A stretch of 64,000 nt of DNA from Zea mays (taxonomy: Eukaryota; Streptophyta; Magnoliopsida; Poales; Poaceae). The notes below the pieces were generated by a model. That model saw only the letters and a program-made list of their open reading frames with translations, was not told the origin of the DNA and did no database searches. The stretch's first letter is position 1, and every line of letters starts with the position of its first letter. The DNA lies in contig NC_050098.1 in the NCBI RefSeq assembly GCF_902167145.1, forward strand, positions 31,242,501 to 31,306,500. Direction: 5' to 3'. Both the position numbers and the translations under genes were made by a program. This document shows positions 54,096 through 64,000 of the stretch, piece after piece.

Positions 54096-56169
54096 GACGA
54101 ACGACTTGGCGCGCCGTGCAAGTCGCCGAGCTTCGGCTCTGTCGAGGGGTAGCTCTCCTCGATGGAGATATTGCAGGTACGGGGTTTGCCAGTTTCGATT
54201 AGGTGTGACCCCATTCCGCTCTTCCTCGACGCGCAGTGCCTCACCCTCGGGGGCCGAGGGTGCCTCGGGCTGAGCTGAGGCCTCCTCAGGCTCGAGCGTG
54301 TCGTCGGTCTTGATGGAGGGTTGATGTAGGTCTCGGGAGAAGACGTCCGGAGGAACCGTTGTCCGCTCGAGGCTATCTTAGCAAGCTTGTCCGTAGTCTC
54401 GTTGTATCGTCGGGCGATGTGGTTGAGCTCGAGCCCGTAGAACTTGTCCTCCAGGCGCCGAACCTCATCACAGTAGGCTTCCATCTTCGGGTCGCGGCAG
54501 TGGGAGTTCTTCATGACTTGGTCTATGACAAGCTGCGAGTCGCCACGAGCGTCGAGGCGCCGGACCCCTAGCTCGATGGCGATGCGCAACCCGTTAACCA
54601 GAGCCTCGTACTCGGCCACGTTGTTGGACGCTGGGAAATGGAGGCGCAGCACGTAGCGGAGGTGCTTCCCAAGGGGTGAGATGAAGAGCAGGCCCACGCC
54701 CGCTCCTGTTTTCATCAGCGACCCGTCGAAAAACATGGTCGAGAGTTCCGGTTGGATCGGAGCTGCTGGAAGCTGGGTGTCGACCCATTCAGCCATAAAG
54801 TCCGCCAAGACTTGGGACTTGATGGCCTTCCGAGGGGCGAACGAGATTGTCTCGCCCATGATCTCCACCGCCCACTTTGCAATCCTACCCGAGGCCTCTC
54901 GGCACTGGATGATCTCCCCCAGGGGGAAGGATGACACCACAGTCACCGGATGAGACTCGAAGTAGTGTCGCAACTTTCGTCGCATCAGAATTACCGCATA
55001 CAGTAGCTTCTGGATTTGCGGGTAGCGGATTTTGGTCTTGGACAGTACTTCACTGATGAAGTAGACCGGCCTCTGGACGGGCAATGCGTGCCCCTCTTCT
55101 CGTCTCTTGACCACGATCGCGGCGCTGACCACCTGAGTGGTAGCGGCGACGTAGATCAAGAGGGCTTCTCCGGCAGCGGGGGGCACCAAGATGGGCGCGC
55201 TCGTGAGGAGCGCCTTTAGGTTCCCGAGGGCTTCCTCGGCCTCGGGGGTCCAAGTGAAGCGCTCGGTCTTCCTTAAGAGGCGGTACAGAGGTAGGCCTCT
55301 TTCGCCGAGGCGCGAGATGAAACGGCTCAGAGCCGCAAGGCATCCCATGACCCTCTGTACTCCTTTCAAGTCCTTGATGGGGCCCATGTTGGTGATGGCC
55401 GCGATTTTCTCCGGGTTGGCCTCAATGCCCCGCTCGAAGACGATGAACCCCAGGAGCATGCCTCGGGGGACTCCGAAGACACACTTCTCGGGATTGAGTT
55501 TTACGCCTTGAGATACTTGAATGTCGTTTCAAGGTCGGAGAGGAGGTCGGAGGCTTTCCTCGTCTTGACTACGATGTCATCGACGTAAGCCTCGACCGTT
55601 CGACCAATGTGCTCTCCGAACACGTGGTTCATGCACCTTTGGTATGTCGCACCCGCATTCCTCAAACCGAATGGTATAGTAATGTAGCAGTACATGCCAA
55701 AAGGTGTGATGAAAGAAGTCGCGAGCTAGTCGGACTCTTTCATCCTGATTTGGTGATACCCTGAGTAGGCATCGAGGAACGACAGGGTTTCGCACCCAGC
55801 AGTAGAATCCATGATTTGATCGATGCGAGGCAGAGGGTAGGGAACTTTCGGACATGCTTTGTTTAGACCAGTGTAGTCTACACACATCCGCCATTTCCCG
55901 CCTTTCTTTCTCACAAGCACAGGGTTGGCTAGCCATTCGGGATGGAATACCTCTTTGATGAACCATGCAGCCATCAGCTTGTGGATCTCCTCGCCTATGG
56001 CTTTGCGCTTTTCTTCGTCGAATCGGCGCAGAGGCTGCTTCATGGGTCGGGCTCCAGCTCGGATATCCAGCGAGTGCTCGGCGACATCCCTCGGTATGCC
56101 AGGCATGTCCGAGGGACTCTACGCAAAAACCTCGGCGTTCGCATGGAGAAAGTCGACGAGCACTGCTTC
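54096..56169 (-). pseudogene. Element H: reverse transcriptase and RNase H, interrupted
   Basis: It begins after the TAG at 56172-56170. Stops occur near 56125 and 55726, and a frame change lies between 55501 and 55459. Recognisable blocks are DMPGIPRDVAEHSLDI, NPVLVRKKGGKWRMC, LSFLDAYSGYHQIRM, MNHVFGEHIGRTVEAYVDDI (catalytic VDD, near 55585), FISRLGERGLPLYRLLRK. A 589-codon open frame (55459-53690) carries RNase H with MFFDGSLMKTGAGVGLLF, NNVAEYEALVNGLRIA and DSQLVIDQVM. The RNase H has the archaeal-like DGS form typical of Tat elements. Confidence 0.88.
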
Positions 56170-56791
56170 CTATTTGGGGTCGAGCTCGGAGCCGATCCAG
56201 ACTTGCTTGGAGGCGTCGTTGCTGGGGTCGAGAGGGACGGACTTAACCGCCTCTTCTGGCTCGAAGTTGCCGGCATGGCGCTTCACATCTGGTGCCTCCT
56301 TGGAAAGGCTCTCCAGGTCGGCGATGAGGGCCTCAGATTCGGTGAGGGCCTCGGCGTACTCCACGCACTCCACGTCGCATTCATACGCGTGTTGGTACGT
56401 GGAGCCGACGGTGATGACCCCATTGGGGCCCGACATCTTGAGCTTGAGGTAGGTGTAGTTGGGGACGGCCATGAACTTGGCGTAACATGGTCTCCCCAGC
56501 ACTGCGTGGTAGGTTCCTCGGAACCCGACCACCTCGAACGTAAGGGTTTCCTTTCGGAAGTTGGAGGGAGTCATGAAGCAGACGGGCAGATCGAGTTGCC
56601 CAAGGGGTTGGACGCGTTTCCCGGGGATGATCCCGTGAAAGGGTGTCGCGCCGGCCCGGATCGAGGACAGATCGATCTGCAGGAGCCCGAGGGTCTCGGC
56701 GTAGATGATGTTGAGGCTGCTGCCTCCGTCCATGAGGACCTTGGTAAGCCTGACGTTGCCGATGATGGGGTCGACAACGAGCGGGTACTTC
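56170..56791 (-). CDS. Element H: aspartic protease (partial, cut by G)
   Basis: The open minus-strand frame is cut at the G insertion. It contains the active site LMDGGSSLNIIYAETLGL, the substrate-binding region (FRGTYHAVLGRPCYAKFMAV) and a spacer ending DPSNDASKQVWIGSELDPK before TAG at 56172-56170. It matches 4830-4209 of element B closely, including the TAG. No internal lesion is seen. Confidence 0.88.
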
Positions 56792-57032
56792 TGAAAGGGA
56801 AATGTGCCCTTGGGCCATTTCTAAGTATTTTGGTGATTGAGTGCCAACGCAAGTGCTTTTGTGTTGATCTATGCAATGTGGTGGACAAAGTACAAATCAA
56901 GTAAAAAGGTATGTTTCTCAGACTTAGTACATTGTTTTAGAGACTAATGTATTGTGTCTAAGTGCTGGAAACAGGAAAAGAACAATTGGAAATGTCTTGG
57001 CTCGAGCAGCCAAGACTCTGCTTAGTCTGAGA

Positions 57033-57387
57033 GCACCGGACGGTCCGGTGGTGCACCGGACAGTGTCCGGTGCGCCAGGCTGGCTCAGGCGAACTGGCTG
57101 TTCTCGGGAAGAATTTAACGGCGTACAACTATAATTCACCGGATTGTCCGGTGTGCACCGGACTGTCCGGTGAGCCAACGGTCGGCCGGGCCAACGGTCG
57201 GCTGCACGATCGGCGCGAGACACGTGGCCGAGCCAACGGTCGGGAGGGGGCACCGGACTATCTGGTGTGCACCGGACAGTGTCCGGTGCGCCAACGGCTC
57301 CAAGGCTGCCAACAGTCGCTTCGCCAAATAAGGAAGGAAATCCGCACCGGACAGTGTCCCGTGGTGCACCGGACTGTCCGGTGCGCC
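57033..57387. repeat. Palindrome cluster CACCGGAC-GTCCGGTG in LTR G
   Basis: Four pairs lie at about 57033-57077, 57137-57176, 57250-57291 and 57344-57387. In several pairs two palindromes stand side by side. All lie upstream of the TATA box. Confidence 0.85.
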
Positions 57388-57451
57388 AGGCGACAGAAGG
57401 CAAGAATTGCCTTCCCAGATTGCTCTCAACGGCTCCTAGCTACCTTGGGGC

Positions 57452-57459
57452 TATAAAAG
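57452..57459 (+). promoter_or_regulatory. TATA box, LTR of element G
   Basis: TATAAAAG within TTGGGGCTATAAAAGGGACCCC. Confidence 0.78.
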
Positions 57460-58039
57460 GGACCCCTAGGCACATGGAGGAGTATACCAAGCATTCCTTG
57501 AGCACTCTTGATCACTCACACTCCATTCTTGCGCACTTGTTCGACATTCTAGTGATTTGAGCTCCGTTCTAGTGTGCTAGTCTTTTGAGCTTAAGTCTGG
57601 GTCTTGTGTGTGCGTATTTGCTGTGATCTTTGTGTCTTGTGTGAGTTGCTAATCCCTCCCTTACTCCGTGCTTCTTTGTGAACATCTTTGTAAGGGCGAG
57701 AGACTCCAAGTTGTGGAGATTCCTCGCGAACAGGATTAAGAAAAGCAAAGCAAAACACCGTGGTATTCAAGTGGGTCTTTGGACCGCTTGAGAGGGGTTG
57801 ATTGCAACCCTCGTCCGTTGGGACGCCACAACGTGGAGTAGGCAAGCGTTGGTCTTGGCCGAACCACGGGATAACCACTGTGCCATCTCTGTGATTGATA
57901 TCTTCGTGGTTATTGTGTTTTGTTGAGACTCCTCTCTAGCCACTTGGCGATTATTGTGCTAATGCCTAACCAAGTTTTTGTGGCTTAAGTTTAAAGTTTT
58001 ACAAGATCACCTATTCACCCCCCTCTAGGTGCTCTCAAT

Positions 58040-58051
58040 TGGTATCGGAGC
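58040..58051 (+). other. Primer-binding site of element G (initiator tRNA-Met type)
   Basis: TGGTATCGGAGC differs by one base from the usual TGGTATCAGAGC and follows the LTR by two bases. Confidence 0.88.
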
Positions 58052-58086
58052 CGTTCTCTTCACGAAGGGACTAATCGCCCGAAGAG

Positions 58087-60471
58087 ATGGATCCTAAGGG
58101 GAAGGGAATCGTGATCAACGACAAGGAGAAGGAGTCCTTCGTCAACGAGCCGAAGGATGACAAGCCTACCGACTCGGGCTCGGGCCACAGACGCAAAGAT
58201 GGGAAGAAGAAGAAGACAAGACGCATCAAGGAGATCGTCTACTACGACGACAGCGATGAGTCCACTTCTTCACAAAAGGACAACGACGACAACGACTACG
58301 AGAGAAGGAAACCGGTTAATTCGAACTTTTCTTTTGACTACTCTCGTATTCCGCAAAATACAAATGCTCATTTGCTCTCCATTCCACTTGGCAAACCTCC
58401 TCACTTTGATGGAGAGGACTACGGATTTTGGAGCCACAAAATGCGTAGTCACCTATTCTCTCTCCATCCGAGCATATGGGAGATTGTGGAAAGTGGAATG
58501 AAATTTGATAGCTCGGATAGTCCTATGTTTATCAATGAGCAGATTCATAGAAACGCACAAGCTACTACTGTGTTGTTAGCCTCTTTGTGCAGGGACGAGT
58601 ATCATAAGGTGAGCGGCTTGGACAATGCCAAGCAGATCTGGGACACCCTCAGGATCTCACATGAGGGGAACGACGTCACCTTACTCACCAAAATGGAGTT
58701 GGTGGAGGGCGAGCTTGGAAGATTCGCAATGATAAGGGGCGATGAGCCAACCCAAACATACAACCAGCTCAAGACCCTTATCAACAAAATAAGGAGCTAC
58801 GGAAGCACGCGATGGACGGACCACGACGTTGTCCGCCTAATGCTAAGGTCCTTTACTGTACTTGATCCACATTTGGTGAACAATATTCGTGAAAATCCTA
58901 GGTACACCAAGATGTCGCCCGAAGAAGTCCTTGGAAAATTCGTAAGCGGGCGAATGATGATCAAGGAGGCGAGGTACGTGGACGACGCATTGAACGGTCC
59001 AATCCATGAGCCTCAACCCATTGCTCTCAAGGCAACAAGAAGCAAGGAGGCGCTACCTAGCAAGGTGGCGCAAGTTGAGGCAGCTGGGCTAAATGATGAA
59101 GAGATGGCCCTCATCATCAAACGCTTCAAGACGACGCTAAAGGGTTGCAAGGGACAGCCAAGCAAGACCAAAACAAAGGAGAAGCGCTCATGCTTCAAAT
59201 GTGGTAAGATTGGTCATTTTATTGCTAACTGTCCCGATAATGAAAGTGACCAGGAACAAGGGAGCAAGAGGGAGAAAAAGAAGGCATACAAGAAGGCTAA
59301 GGGCGAGGCACACCTTGGCAAGGAGTGGGACTCGGATTGTTCGTCATCCGACTCCGAAAATGAAGGACTCGCCGCCACCGCCTTCAACAAGTCATCTCTC
59401 TTCCCCAACGAGCGTCACACATGCCTCATGGCAAGGGAGAAGAAGGTATGTACTCGAGACAGTACTACTTATGATTCTTCTAGTGATGATGTGTCTAGTG
59501 ATGAAGAAATAGATTACTCTAGTTTGTTTAAAGGATTGGATAGAACTAAAATAGATAAGATCAATGAATTGATTGATGCCTTGAATGAAAAGGATAGACT
59601 CTTAGAGAAACAAGAAGACCTTTTATATGAAGAGCATGATAAATTTGTTAGTGCACAAAATTCACTTGCTTTAGAAGTTAAAAGAAATGAAATGCTTTCT
59701 AGTGAATTGTCTACCTGTCATGGCTCTATCTCTAGCTTAAAGAGAATTAACAATGATTTAAATGCTAAACTAGAAGTAGCAAGTAAATCTAACTCGTGTG
59801 TAGAACATGTTATGATTTGCACTAGGTGTAAAGATTTTGACATTGATGCTTGTAGTGAACACCTAGTTTGCATTTCTAAATTAAATGACGAAGTGGCTAG
59901 TCTTAATGCCCAACTTAAGACTAGCAAGAGTGAATATGACAAGCTAAAATTTGCAAGGGATGCCTACACGATTGGTAGACACCCCTCAATTAAGGATGGT
60001 CTTGGCTTCAAGAGAGAAGCCAAGAACTTAACAAGCCATAAGGCTCCCATCTCCGTCAAGAAGAAAGGGAAGGCCCCTATGGCTAGTAGTGTGCAAAAGA
60101 ACCATGCTTTCATGTATCATGGTAGGAGACATTCTAAGAATGCCTTTAGAAGTTATGACGCTTTTGACTTTCATACTATGACTGCTTCTAGTTCCCATGT
60201 TATGCATGATAGAAATGTTGCTAGGAAAAATGTTGTTCATAATATGCATAGGAGAAATGTTGTTAATGTTCCTAGGAAAGTTAATGAACCTTCTACAATA
60301 TATCATGCTTTAAATGCTTCCTTTGCTATTTGTAGAAAGGATAGGAAGATAGTTGCTAGAAAATTAGGGGCAAAATGCAAGGGAGACAAAACCTGCATTT
60401 GGGTCCCTAAGACAATTGTGACTAACCTTGTAGGACCCAACAAGAGTTGGGTACCTAAGACCCAAGCCTAA
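58087..60471 (+). CDS. Element G: intact gag (794 aa)
   Basis: The frame is open from ATG 58087 to TAA 60469-60471. A charged N-terminus ([31 protein letters not shown]) precedes the copia gag core ([56 protein letters not shown]). A CCHC knuckle [14 protein letters not shown] lies near residues 369-382. The C-terminal half is coiled-coil-like ([17 protein letters not shown]) with a second Cys/His cluster ([20 protein letters not shown]), and it ends with a basic, Ser-rich tail closing VPKTQA. It should assemble the virus-like particle. This is the only undamaged gag in the window. Confidence 0.95.
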   Translation: MDPKGKGIVINDKEKESFVNEPKDDKPTDSGSGHRRKDGKKKKTRRIKEIVYYDDSDESTSSQKDNDDNDYERRKPVNSNFSFDYSRIPQNTNAHLLSIPLGKPPHFDGEDYGFWSHKMRSHLFSLHPSIWEIVESGMKFDSSDSPMFINEQIHRNAQATTVLLASLCRDEYHKVSGLDNAKQIWDTLRISHEGNDVTLLTKMELVEGELGRFAMIRGDEPTQTYNQLKTLINKIRSYGSTRWTDHDVVRLMLRSFTVLDPHLVNNIRENPRYTKMSPEEVLGKFVSGRMMIKEARYVDDALNGPIHEPQPIALKATRSKEALPSKVAQVEAAGLNDEEMALIIKRFKTTLKGCKGQPSKTKTKEKRSCFKCGKIGHFIANCPDNESDQEQGSKREKKKAYKKAKGEAHLGKEWDSDCSSSDSENEGLAATAFNKSSLFPNERHTCLMAREKKVCTRDSTTYDSSSDDVSSDEEIDYSSLFKGLDRTKIDKINELIDALNEKDRLLEKQEDLLYEEHDKFVSAQNSLALEVKRNEMLSSELSTCHGSISSLKRINNDLNAKLEVASKSNSCVEHVMICTRCKDFDIDACSEHLVCISKLNDEVASLNAQLKTSKSEYDKLKFARDAYTIGRHPSIKDGLGFKREAKNLTSHKAPISVKKKGKAPMASSVQKNHAFMYHGRRHSKNAFRSYDAFDFHTMTASSSHVMHDRNVARKNVVHNMHRRNVVNVPRKVNEPSTIYHALNASFAICRKDRKIVARKLGAKCKGDKTCIWVPKTIVTNLVGPNKSWVPKTQA

Positions 60472-60484
60472 ATTTGCCTTGCAG

Positions 60485-63400
60485 GTTTATGCATCCGGGG
60501 GTTCAAGCTGGATTATCGACAGCGGATGCACAAACCATATGACGGGGGAGAAGAAGATGTTCACCTCCTACGTCAAAAACAAGGATTCCCAAGATTCAAT
60601 AATATTCGGTGATGGGAATCAAGGCAAGATAAAAGGGTTAGGTAAAATTGCTATTTCATCCGAGCACTCTATATCTAATGTGTTTTTAGTTGAGTCTCTT
60701 GGATATAATTTGTTATCTGTTAGTCAATTATGCAATATGGGATATAATTGTCTATTCACAAATGTAGATGTGTCTGACTTTAGAAGAAGTGATGGTTCAC
60801 TAGCTTTTAAGGGTGTATTAGACGGCAAACTTTACTTAGTTGATTTTGCAAAAGAGGAGGCCGGTCTAGATGCATGCTTAATTGCTAAGACTAGCATGGG
60901 CTGGCTGTGGCATCGCCGCTTAGCACATGTGGGGATGAAGAACCTTCACAAGCTTCTAAAGGGAGAACACGTGATAGGTTTAACTAATGTGCAATTCGAA
61001 AAAGATAGACCTTGTGCAGCTTGTCAAGCAGGCAAACAGGTGGGAAGCTCTCATCACACAAAAAATGTGATGACCACATCAAGACCTTTGGAGATGCTTC
61101 ACATGGACCTCTTCGGACCCGTCGCCTATCTAAGTATAGGAGGAAGTAAGTATGGTCTTGTTATAGTTGATGATTTTTCTCGCTTCACTTGGGTATTCTT
61201 TGTGCAGGATAAAACTAAAACCCAAGGGACCCTCAAGCGCTTCCTAAGGAGAGCTCAAAACGAGTTTGAGCTCAAGGTGAAGAAGATAAGGAGCGACAAT
61301 GGGTCCGAGTTCAAGAACCTTCAAGTGGAGGAGTACCTTGAGGAGGAAGGGATCAAGCACGAGTTCTCCGCTCCCTACACACCACAGCAAAATGGTGTGG
61401 TAGAGAGGAAGAACAGGACGCTTATAGACATGGCGAGGACGATGCTTGGAGAGTTCAAGACCCCTGAGCGCTTTTGGTCGGAAGCCGTGAACACGGCTTG
61501 CCACGCCATCAACAGGGTCTACCTTCATCGCCTCCTCAAGAAGACGTCGTACGAGCTACTAACCGGTAACAAACCCAATGTTTCGTATTTCCGAGTTTTT
61601 GGGAGTAAATGCTACATTCTAGTGAAGAAGGGTAGGAATTCCAAATTTGCTCCCAAAGCCGTAGAAGGGTTTTTGTTAGGTTATGACTCAAATACAAAGG
61701 CGTATAGAGTCTTCAACAAATCATCGGGTTTGGTTGAAGTCTCTAGCGACGTTGTATTTGATGAGACTAATGGCTCTCCAAGAGAGCAAGTTGTTGATTG
61801 TGATGATGTAGATGAAGAAGAAGTTCCAACGGCCGCAATACACACCATGGTGATTGGAGATGTGCGGCCACAGGAACAAGATGTGCGAGATCAACCTTCT
61901 TCCTCAACAATGGTGCATCCCCCAACTCAAGATGATGAGCAGGAGGCGTGTGATCAAGGGGGAGCACAAGATGATCTTGCAATGGAGGAAGAAGCACAAC
62001 CGGCACCTCCAACCCAAGTTCGAGCGATGATTCAAAGGGATCATCCCGTCGACCAAATTTTGGGTGATATTAGCAAGGGAGTAACTACTCGATCTCGATT
62101 AGTTAATTTTTGTGAGCATTACTCCTTTGTCTCTTCTATTGAGCCTTTCAGGGTAGAAGAGGCCTTGCTAGATCCGGACTGGGTGTTGGCCATGCAGGAG
62201 GAGCTCAACAACTTCAAAAGAAATGAAGTTTGGACACTGGTGCCTCGTCCCAAGCAAAATGTTGTGGGAACCAAGTGGGTGTTCCGCAACAAACAAGACG
62301 AGCACGGAGTGGTGACGAAGAACAAGGCACGACTTGTGGCAAAAGGTTATGCCCAAGTCGCAGGTTTGGACTTTGAGGAGACTTTTGCTCCTGTGGCTAG
62401 GCTAGAGTCCATTCGTATCTTGCTAGCATATGCCGCTCACCATTCTTTCAGGTTGTTCCAAATGGATGTGAAGAGCGCTTTCCTCAACGGGCCAATTAAG
62501 GAGGAGGTGTACGTGGAGCAACCCCTGGCTTCGAGGATGAACGGTACCCCGACCACGTGTGTAAGCTCTCTAAGGCGCTCTATGGACTTAAGCAAGCCCC
62601 AAGAGCATGGTATGAATGCCTTAGAGACTTTTTAATTGCTAATGCTTTCAAGGTTGGGAAAGCCGATCCAACTCTTTTTATTAAGACTTGTGATGGTGAT
62701 CTTTTTGTGTGCCAAATTTATGTCGATGACATAATATTTGGTTCTACTAACCAAAAGTCTTGTGAAGAGTTTAGCAGGGTGATGACTCAGAAATTCGAGA
62801 TGTCGATGATGGGCGAGTTAAGCTACTTCCTTGGGTTTCAAGTGAGGCAACTCAAGGATGGAACCTTCATCTCCCAAACGAAGTACACACAAGATTTGAT
62901 CAAAAGCTTGGGATGAAGGACGCCAAGCCCGCAAAGACTCCGATGGGAACCGACGGACACACTGACCTCAACAAAGGAGGTAAGTCTGTTGATCAAAAAG
63001 CATACCGGTCTATGATAGGGTCATTACTTTATTTATGTGCTAGTAGACTGGATATTATGCTTAGCGTATGCATGTGTGCTAGATTTCAATCCGATCCTAA
63101 GGAGTGTCACTTAGTGGCTGTGAAACGAATTCTTAGATATTTAGTCGCTACGCCTTGTTTCGGGATCTGGTATCCAAAGGGGTCTACCTTTGACTTGATT
63201 GGATATTTAGACTCCGACTATGCTGGATGTAAGGTCGATAGGAAGAGTACATCGGGGACATGTCAATTCTTAGGAAGGTCCCTGGTGTCATGGAGTTCTA
63301 AGAAACAAACCTCTGTTGCCCTATCTACCGCTGAGGCCGAGTACGTTGCCGCAGGACAGTGTTGCGCGCAACTACTTTGGATGAGGCAAACCCTCAGGGA

Positions 63401-63671
63401 CTTTGGCTACAATTTGAGCAAAGTCCCACCCCTATGTGATAATGAGAGTGCTATCCGCATGGCGGATAATCCTGTTGAACACAGCCGCACAAAGCACATA
63501 GACATCCGGCATCACTTTTTGAGAGACCACCAGCAAAAGGGAGATATCGAAGTGTTTCATGTTAGCTCCGAGAACCAGCTAGCCGATATCTTTACCAAGC
63601 CTTTAGATGAGCAGACCTTTTGCAAGTTGCGTAGTGAGCTAAATGTCTTAGATTCGCGGAACTTGGATTGA
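60485..63671 (+). pseudogene. Element G: pol with two one-base deletions in RT
   Basis: Pol reads in the +1 frame 13 bases after the gag stop. Protease: [13 protein letters not shown]. Integrase: [25 protein letters not shown], then LLHMDLFG-type core with RSDNGSEF and [18 protein letters not shown] starts [15 protein letters not shown] and [18 protein letters not shown]. At about 62524 one C is missing from a C run and the frame changes (EQP/GFED homologue). RT continues ([10 protein letters not shown]) to about 62908, where one T is missing before GGGATGAAGGACGCC. The last 252 codons hold RNase H ([31 protein letters not shown]) to TGA at 63669-63671. Both lesions are in homopolymers, so a sequencing error is possible. 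Confidence 0.92.
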
Positions 63672-64000
63672 TTTATAGCATACATGTGTTTATGCCTTTG
63701 ATCATGTCCTTTTGCTATGTGTTGTTTATTTATGGTGCTCAAGTTGTACATGCACTCCCCAGACCTCACAAGTCCATTGCAAAGTGATGCACATATTTAG
63801 GGGGAGATGTGTTACAACTTGACCCTTTGAGACTAACCATGTGCTTGAGTTTGCTTGATTTAGTCTCTAAGAATGACTGAAAGGGAAAAGGTGGACTTGG
63901 ACCATGCAAGACTTCCACTGCACTCCGATGAGAGGGTAACTTATTCCAAGTTCATCTTTATGATCTTATTGCCTTTTACTCTTAGTTGAAGATTTTTGGT
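63672..64000 (+). other. Element G: start of 3' region
   Basis: No ORF is supported. ATTTAGGGGGAGATG at about 63797-63811 is a purine-rich run of polypurine-tract type. TGAAAGGGAAAAGG at 63878 looks like an LTR start but diverges from the 5' LTR after eleven bases, and matches the post-pol motif of element D instead. Confidence 0.6.

Larger units (their letters stand above)
47301..56791 (-). mobile_element. Element H: second Huck-like retrotransposon, interrupted by G
   Basis: Minus-strand order seen: protease (56791-56170), RT-RNase H (to about 54100), integrase (to 52950), a long 3' non-coding region and the 3' LTR (48809-47301). Gag and the 5' LTR should lie right of the window, beyond G. 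It sits in RT of F, with ACTAA (47296-47300) as the expected duplication. Protease and early RT align almost base for base with element B. Confidence 0.9.
56792..58037 (+). repeat. 5' LTR of element G (1,246 bp)
   Basis: It begins TGAAAGGGAAATGTGCCC and ends GTGCTCTCA, followed by the primer site. Only the outermost bases and the palindromes resemble the LTRs of D and F. Confidence 0.93.
56792..64000 (+). mobile_element. Element G: SIRE-lineage copia retrotransposon, runs past the window end
   Basis: Order: 5' LTR 56792-58037, primer site 58040-58051, gag 58087-60471, pol 60485-63671 and the start of the 3' region. ACTTC (56787-56791) is the expected target duplication within protease of H. 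Proteins are of the same general type as D and F but clearly a different family: gag begins [15 protein letters not shown] and the LTR leader is unlike theirs. As the last insertion of the right-hand nest it is among the youngest elements here. Confidence 0.92.

Noticed and set aside
63878..63891. TGAAAGGGAAAAGG as the start of the 3' LTR of element G
   Set aside because: It matches the 5' LTR start for only eleven bases and then diverges. The same motif followed by CTTCCACT occurs after pol in element D, so it belongs to the post-pol region.
1..64000. Host protein-coding or RNA genes
   Set aside because: Every long open frame belongs to a recognised retroelement domain or is its shadow; no tRNA-like, rRNA-like or conserved host protein pattern was seen.

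Overview
The window is a solid block of nested LTR retrotransposons from a plant nuclear genome, almost certainly maize (Zea mays) or a very close relative. I base this on three things seen together: Huck-like Tat-lineage Ty3/gypsy elements with ~1.5 kb LTRs beginning TGTCGGCG, Opie/Ji-like (SIRE/Maximus lineage) Ty1/copia elements whose ~1.2 kb LTRs carry clustered CACCGGAC-GTCCGGTG palindromes, and long-LTR (3.0-4.7 kb) chromodomain gypsy elements of the Tekay/Del type. I see no host gene, tRNA, rRNA or CRISPR array. Family names are by pattern recognition and not by search.

Layout, left to right. A (1-3771, +): end of integrase, chromodomain and 3' LTR of a Tekay-type element. B (3772-24569, -, Huck-like): RT remnant, gag-protease and 5' LTR; A and C are both inserted in it. 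C (5345-20896, +): a complete 15.55 kb Tekay-type element with both LTRs and a perfect GCCCT target duplication. D (24570-32097, -): Opie/Ji-like copia into whose 3' region B inserted. A 12-bp sliver (32098-32109) precedes K (32110-32855, -), a split older copia LTR. E (32856-41709, -): a decayed Tekay-type element inserted in K. F (41710-47300, +): copia inserted in E. H (47301-56791, -): Huck-like element inserted in F. G (56792-64000, +): copia inserted in H and running off the window. The order of insertion is therefore K, then E, F, H, G on the right, and D, then B, then A and C on the left.

Coding capacity: every element visible over its main coding region carries at least one ORF-breaking lesion. 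The best preserved pieces are the G gag (794 codons), the C integrase-chromodomain (about 390 codons) and an intact 291-codon ORF of unknown function between the C 5' LTR and gag.

Most interesting observation: the LTRs of A, C and E each look as if they contain a small intron-bearing transcription unit. A GT-donor exon is followed by a short acidic exon (66, 123 and 66 bp) that ends at a GC-type donor (AAG|GCAAGT or GCAAGC), an intron of nearly constant size (964, 984 and 979 bp), a pyrimidine-rich CAG acceptor, and a last exon that continues the same frame to a stop; all three junctions join in phase. In A there is an ATG-to-stop reading frame of 71 codons over three exons. Other points to check are pre-gag ORFs in C and E, a shared -1 frame step between RNase H and integrase in C and E, a constant +1 gag/pol step next to an acceptor-like AG in three copia elements, and a TAG at the same codon between protease and RT in two Huck-like copies. 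Splice sites and frames were read by eye; transcript data would decide.
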